Assembly (NCBI GenBank): GCA_023954795.1
Contig: JAGSHA010000089.1
Coordinates: 1 to 10,080 of the forward strand
Origin: Oceanospirillaceae bacterium
GTDB lineage: Bacteria; Pseudomonadota; Gammaproteobacteria; Pseudomonadales; Balneatricaceae
DNA: 10,080 nt
Direction: 5' to 3'
This document shows positions 6,748-10,080 of the stretch, piece after piece. The position numbers were made by a program, and so were the translations under genes. The stretch's first letter is position 1. Each line of letters begins with the position of its first letter. The notes under the pieces are model-generated. The model had not been told where the DNA came from, made no database searches, and worked only from the letters and a program-made list of their open reading frames with translations.

Positions 6748-8421
6748 ATGATAGATGACGATGCATTAAGAGCGGATATTGAAAAGTATCCAAATCTTGT
6801 ACGCTGGTTCGAGACTTGCTGTCAGCGTTACGCAGATGCATCGGCCTTCTCCTGTCAGGGTGGCACACTGACCTACGCCGCATTGAATGAGCATGCGAGT
6901 CACTTTGCTAGCTGGCTGCAACGTTCGCCTCATTTACGTCCCGGTGATCGCATTGCGATCCACCTGCCGAATTTGCTGCAATTTCCGGTGGCCGTGTTTG
7001 GTGCATTGAAGGCGGGGTTGGTGGTGGTGAATACCAACCCACTTTATGATCGCGATGAGCTGAAGCATCAGTTTGTGGATGCGGGAGTGAAGGCGGTTGT
7101 GACACTGGCAAACAGTGCTTATCTCGTCGAGCAGATACTGCCTGATACCGATATCCGCGAAGTGATCGTAACCCAGTTGGCGGATCTGCATCCCTTTCCT
7201 AAGTCCGTCTGGATCAACCTGCAAGCCCGCCATATTCGGAAAATCGTACCGCGTTACAAAATCCCTAAAGCCGTCTCATTTAAGTCGTGCCTGAACAAAG
7301 GACAGAAGCACCCCTATCGTCCCGTTGAGCTTGAACGTCATCAATTGGCTTTTCTGCAGTACACCGGGGGGGTGACGGGAATATCCAAAGGTGTGATGCT
7401 GACTCATCACAGTGTGCTGGCCAATATTACTCAGCTTAAAACAGTGATGAATCAGGTCTGCGTGCCGGAAGAAGAGATCGCGATTGCACCCTTGCCGCTC
7501 TATCACATCTATTCCTTTGTATTGAATGGCCTGTTGATGCTGGAGAACGGCGCGCATGTTGTGCTGATTATCAATCCACGGGATACCGAAGGGTTTGTGA
7601 AGGAGATTTCCCGCTGGCGCTTTACCTTGTTCTCCGGTCTCAATACCTTGTTTGTGGATCTTTGTCAGAATCAGGATTTCTGTGGTTTGGATTTCAGTAA
7701 TCTGAAAGTGACTGTTTCTGGTGCTATGTCGCTCACCCGTTTCACGGAAGGTTTGTGGACAGAGATCACTGGCTGTCCTATTCAGGAGGGCTATGGTTTG
7801 ACTGAATGCTCGCCTGTGGTGGCCGTACATCCGCCGAATGAAAAGCGCCGTGATGATACGGTTGGGCCTCCGGTGCCGCTGACGGAAGTTAAAGTGGTCG
7901 GTACGGAAGGTGAGTCATTGCATCCCGGTGAGGTGGGTGAAATCTGGGTGCGGGGTCCGCAGCTGATGGCGGGATACTGGCGTCAACCTGAACTGACGCG
8001 TAAAACCTTGCGTGAAGATGGATGGTTAGTGACAGGGGATATGGGGACGCTCAGTGATGAAGGATATATTGAGGTCATTGATCGCAAAGTTGAAGTGATA
8101 AAAACGGCTGGTTTTGATGTGTACCCCAGTGAAGTGGAAAACCTGATCGCCTGCCATCCCGATGTGCTGGAATGTGCGGTGGTGGGGGTGCCTGATGATG
8201 AGCTGGGTGAGGTGATCAAACTGTTCGTTGTAAGTCGTAACCGTCGTCTGACCGTCAAGGCTGTACGTGAGTATTGTCGTGAGCGTCTGACGTCATACAA
8301 GGTGCCTAAGCTGGTGGAATTTCGTGCTGCATTGCCTAAAACGAATGTCGGCAAGGTCATTCGTCGCCAGATTCGTGAAGAGGAAATCAGCAAGCAAACT
8401 AAGAAAAGGCGCCGTTTGTAG
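6748..8421 (+). CDS. FadD-like fatty acyl-CoA ligase (AMP-binding) with altered ATP-binding motifs
   Basis: This 557-residue member of the ANL adenylating superfamily is clearly related to FadD: NPLY (97-100), LPLYHIY (249-255), EGYGLTECSP (347-356), GYW, TGD (D431), DRK (R446) and NVGKVIRR with the A10 lysine K536. FadD activates fatty acids via acyl-AMP to acyl-CoA at the inner membrane. Several usually fixed positions differ. The P-loop reads YTGGVTGISKG (205-215), with V209 where the family has Thr, and the hinge-side motif reads DRKVEVIKTAGFDVYPSE instead of DRKKDMILVSGFNVYPNE. The catalytic Glu, Asp, Arg and Lys remain, so activity is likely but substrate range or rate may differ. The C-terminus is very basic (TKKRRRL). 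ATG 6748 has AAGGA 5 bases upstream. It lies 21 bases after yafJ and is probably cotranscribed. I read it as a divergent paralogue rather than the housekeeping FadD, with moderate certainty. Confidence 0.92.
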   Translation: MIDDDALRADIEKYPNLVRWFETCCQRYADASAFSCQGGTLTYAALNEHASHFASWLQRSPHLRPGDRIAIHLPNLLQFPVAVFGALKAGLVVVNTNPLYDRDELKHQFVDAGVKAVVTLANSAYLVEQILPDTDIREVIVTQLADLHPFPKSVWINLQARHIRKIVPRYKIPKAVSFKSCLNKGQKHPYRPVELERHQLAFLQYTGGVTGISKGVMLTHHSVLANITQLKTVMNQVCVPEEEIAIAPLPLYHIYSFVLNGLLMLENGAHVVLIINPRDTEGFVKEISRWRFTLFSGLNTLFVDLCQNQDFCGLDFSNLKVTVSGAMSLTRFTEGLWTEITGCPIQEGYGLTECSPVVAVHPPNEKRRDDTVGPPVPLTEVKVVGTEGESLHPGEVGEIWVRGPQLMAGYWRQPELTRKTLREDGWLVTGDMGTLSDEGYIEVIDRKVEVIKTAGFDVYPSEVENLIACHPDVLECAVVGVPDDELGEVIKLFVVSRNRRLTVKAVREYCRERLTSYKVPKLVEFRAALPKTNVGKVIRRQIREEEISKQTKKRRRL

Positions 8422-8461
8422 TCTATTTTACATCATCTAATTGATCCCGCTTTAACTTGTC

Positions 8462-8488
8462 CTGCCGTATCGCTCCACTCTGCCGTAT
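8462..8488 (+). repeat. Direct repeat of CTGCCGTAT in front of hrpA
   Basis: CTGCCGTAT occurs at 8462-8470 and again at 8480-8488, 18 bases apart start to start, with the second copy running into the TATAAT hexamer. A third copy lies within hrpA at 8578-8586 and shares 12 bases (CTGCCGTATCGC) with the first. The spacing and promoter overlap suggest a binding site, but chance cannot be excluded. Confidence 0.4.
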
Positions 8489-8491
8489 AAT
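8486..8491 (+). promoter_or_regulatory. Candidate hrpA promoter -10 element
   Basis: A perfect TATAAT lies in the 115-base gap between the ligase stop and the hrpA GTG, predicting a leader of about 40 bases. No good -35 hexamer is found at 16-18 bases upstream (TGCCGT at 17), so it may need an activator or be weak. No terminator hairpin is seen after the ligase gene, so hrpA may also be reached by read-through. Confidence 0.4.
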
Positions 8492-8536
8492 GTCCCGCTT
8501 CGCCCAATTCCTGAATCTGATAGACAAGTTCCCATC

Positions 8537-10080
8537 GTGAAATCTAAGCTCAAGCAGCTCCGTCAGCAGTTTAATGACTGCCGTATCGCCGACCTTCATC
8601 ACTTCAAACGCCGTCTGCAGCAAGTGGAACAGCGTGTGAGTAAAAATCAGCCTGTGGATCGTATGCTGGATCAGATCGAAGAATCTGTGACGGAATCGAT
8701 ACAATCTGTAGCGGACAAGAAGTCGCGGATAGGTACCATCAATTACCCGGATCTGCCGGTATCTTCACGGCGTGAGGAGATACAGGAAGCGATTCGTGAT
8801 AACCAGGTCGTGGTGATTGCAGGTGAAACCGGATCGGGTAAAACCACCCAGCTACCTAAAATCTGTCTGGAGCTGGGGTTGGGGGCGCGGGGGCTGATAG
8901 GGCATACCCAGCCTCGCCGACTTGCAGCGCGTGCTGTGGCGGGTCGTATCGCGGAGGAGTTGCAGACTGAAGTCGGTAAAATAGTAGGTTATCAGGTCCG
9001 CTTTACGGATCAGGTATCTGATCAGTCGATGGTTAAGCTGATGACCGATGGCATTTTGCTGGCGGAAACACAGAATGATCGTTTTCTGGAAAAGTATGAG
9101 GTCCTGATCATCGATGAGGCCCATGAACGCAGCCTCAATATCGACTTTCTGCTGGGGTACCTGAAACGCGTACTGCCAAAACGCCCTGATATGAAAGTGA
9201 TCATTACATCGGCGACGATCGATCTGGAGCGTTTTTCCAAACATTTCGACAATGCACCCGTGATCGAAGTATCAGGACGCACGTATCCAGTCGACGTGCT
9301 TTATCGTCCGCTGGGAGAGGCGGGCAGTGACGCGGATCAGCCGCAGGGAATTCTGAGTGCGGTTGATGAACTTTCACAGCTAGAGCGTGAAAAGGGTGTT
9401 TCATCACCTGGTGACATTCTGGTGTTTATGAGTGGTGAACGGGAAATTCGGGAAACGGCCGATTTCCTGCGTAAAGCTCAACTGCGTAATACCGAGATAT
9501 TGCCGCTCTATGCGCGCTTGAGTGTGGCGGAGCAAAACAAAATTTTCCATACCGGGCGATCTGCAGGGCGGCGTATTGTGTTGGCGACGAACGTTGCTGA
9601 AACCTCTCTGACCGTTCCTGGTATTCGTTACGTCATCGATCCCGGCTTTGCCCGTATTAGTCGATATAGCTATCGCTCTAAGGTACAGAGACTGCCGATT
9701 GAAACGGTGTCGCAGGCCAGCGCGAATCAGCGTAAGGGGCGCTGTGGTCGTGTTGCAGCAGGTACCTGCATTCGCCTCTATTCCGAAGATGATTTCATCT
9801 CTCGCCCTGAGTTCACAGACGCAGAAATCCGTCGGACAAACCTTGCTGCTGTTATTTTGCAGATGTTGAATCTGCGTCTGGGAGATATCTCCGAGTTTCC
9901 GTTCATTGATCCGCCTGATATTCGCTTTATCAACGATGGTTTTAAGTTGTTGCATGAGCTTGGGGCGGTCGATGATAAGCGGAAGATGACACCGCAGGGG
10001 CGTAATTTAAGTAAGTTGCCGGTTGATCCCCGCATTGGCCGTATGTTGATCGAGGCGGTGAAGCAGAACTGTTTGCGTGA
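8537..10080 (+). CDS. hrpA: HrpA, ATP-dependent DEAH-box RNA helicase (N-terminal 514 codons; truncated by the right edge)
   Basis: HrpA is a DEAH/RHA RNA helicase; the E. coli protein has about 1300 residues and acts in mRNA processing and, as later shown, in clearing collided ribosomes. The visible part carries all core motifs in order: Walker A GETGSGKT (96-103), Ia TQPRRLAAR, DEAH at 193-196, TSATI (224-228), ATNVAETSLTVPG and motif VI QRKGRCGR (398-405). The start is GTG 8537: the frame is closed by TAA at 8453 and no other ATG, GTG or TTG lies between. It puts Walker A at residue 96, against about 100 in E. coli, and the basic N-terminus (LRQQFNDC, HFKRRLQQ) aligns with the E. coli one. 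The first ATG in frame (8663, residue 43) would be too short. No convincing Shine-Dalgarno precedes the GTG, so it may be translated weakly. The frame is open to the window end. Confidence 0.97.
   Translation, partial: MKSKLKQLRQQFNDCRIADLHHFKRRLQQVEQRVSKNQPVDRMLDQIEESVTESIQSVADKKSRIGTINYPDLPVSSRREEIQEAIRDNQVVVIAGETGSGKTTQLPKICLELGLGARGLIGHTQPRRLAARAVAGRIAEELQTEVGKIVGYQVRFTDQVSDQSMVKLMTDGILLAETQNDRFLEKYEVLIIDEAHERSLNIDFLLGYLKRVLPKRPDMKVIITSATIDLERFSKHFDNAPVIEVSGRTYPVDVLYRPLGEAGSDADQPQGILSAVDELSQLEREKGVSSPGDILVFMSGEREIRETADFLRKAQLRNTEILPLYARLSVAEQNKIFHTGRSAGRRIVLATNVAETSLTVPGIRYVIDPGFARISRYSYRSKVQRLPIETVSQASANQRKGRCGRVAAGTCIRLYSEDDFISRPEFTDAEIRRTNLAAVILQMLNLRLGDISEFPFIDPPDIRFINDGFKLLHELGAVDDKRKMTPQGRNLSKLPVDPRIGRMLIEAVKQNCLR

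Noticed and set aside
7276..7830. 184-codon minus-strand frame inside the FadD-like gene
   Set aside because: It is antisense to a conserved enzyme domain, lacks a ribosome site and resembles no known protein.
9404..9955. 183-codon minus-strand frame inside hrpA
   Set aside because: The sense strand carries HrpA helicase motifs through the same stretch, so this is a codon-bias shadow.

Overview
The window looks like chromosomal DNA from a gammaproteobacterium. The YafJ-type amidotransferase, the HrpA helicase and the FadD-like ligase all read closely like their Escherichia coli counterparts. The putA, beta-ketothiolase and bactofilin genes and a G+C content near 50% (judged by eye) would fit a marine Oceanospirillales-type bacterium, but the genus is a guess. 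There are no tRNA or rRNA genes, CRISPR arrays, insertion sequences or phage genes. Gene density is ordinary and codon use looks even across the window.

Left part, minus strand. Positions 1-2941 hold the first 980 codons of putA, the bifunctional proline dehydrogenase / glutamate-semialdehyde dehydrogenase; its C-terminus lies off the left edge. Next, also on the minus strand, is a complete 394-residue BktB/AtoB-type beta-ketothiolase (3147-4331). The 205 bases between them carry two G+C-rich hairpins without U-tracts.

Middle, plus strand. A 230-base divergent region (4332-4561) holds a palindrome (ATTGGTC-N7-GACCAAT), a second imperfect dyad, and a strong Shine-Dalgarno sequence in front of a possible 14-codon leader. 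Then comes a tight same-strand cluster: an M23 peptidase anchored in the inner membrane, a bactofilin whose start lies 97 bases inside the peptidase gene, a YafJ-type class II glutamine amidotransferase (9-base gap), and a FadD-like acyl-CoA ligase with altered ATP-binding motifs (21-base gap). The first two are very likely a morphogenesis pair, with the bactofilin polymer localising a cell-wall endopeptidase. Why an amidotransferase and an acyl-CoA ligase share the cluster is not clear from sequence.

Right part, plus strand. After 115 bases with a perfect TATAAT hexamer and repeated CTGCCGTAT units, hrpA (DEAH-box RNA helicase) starts at a GTG (8537) and runs off the right edge after 514 codons.

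Most of the window is core metabolism and housekeeping. The parts that merit a second look are the peptidase-bactofilin overlap with its odd translational start region, the variant FadD-like ligase, and the operator-like palindrome. I see no clear sign of a wholly new system.
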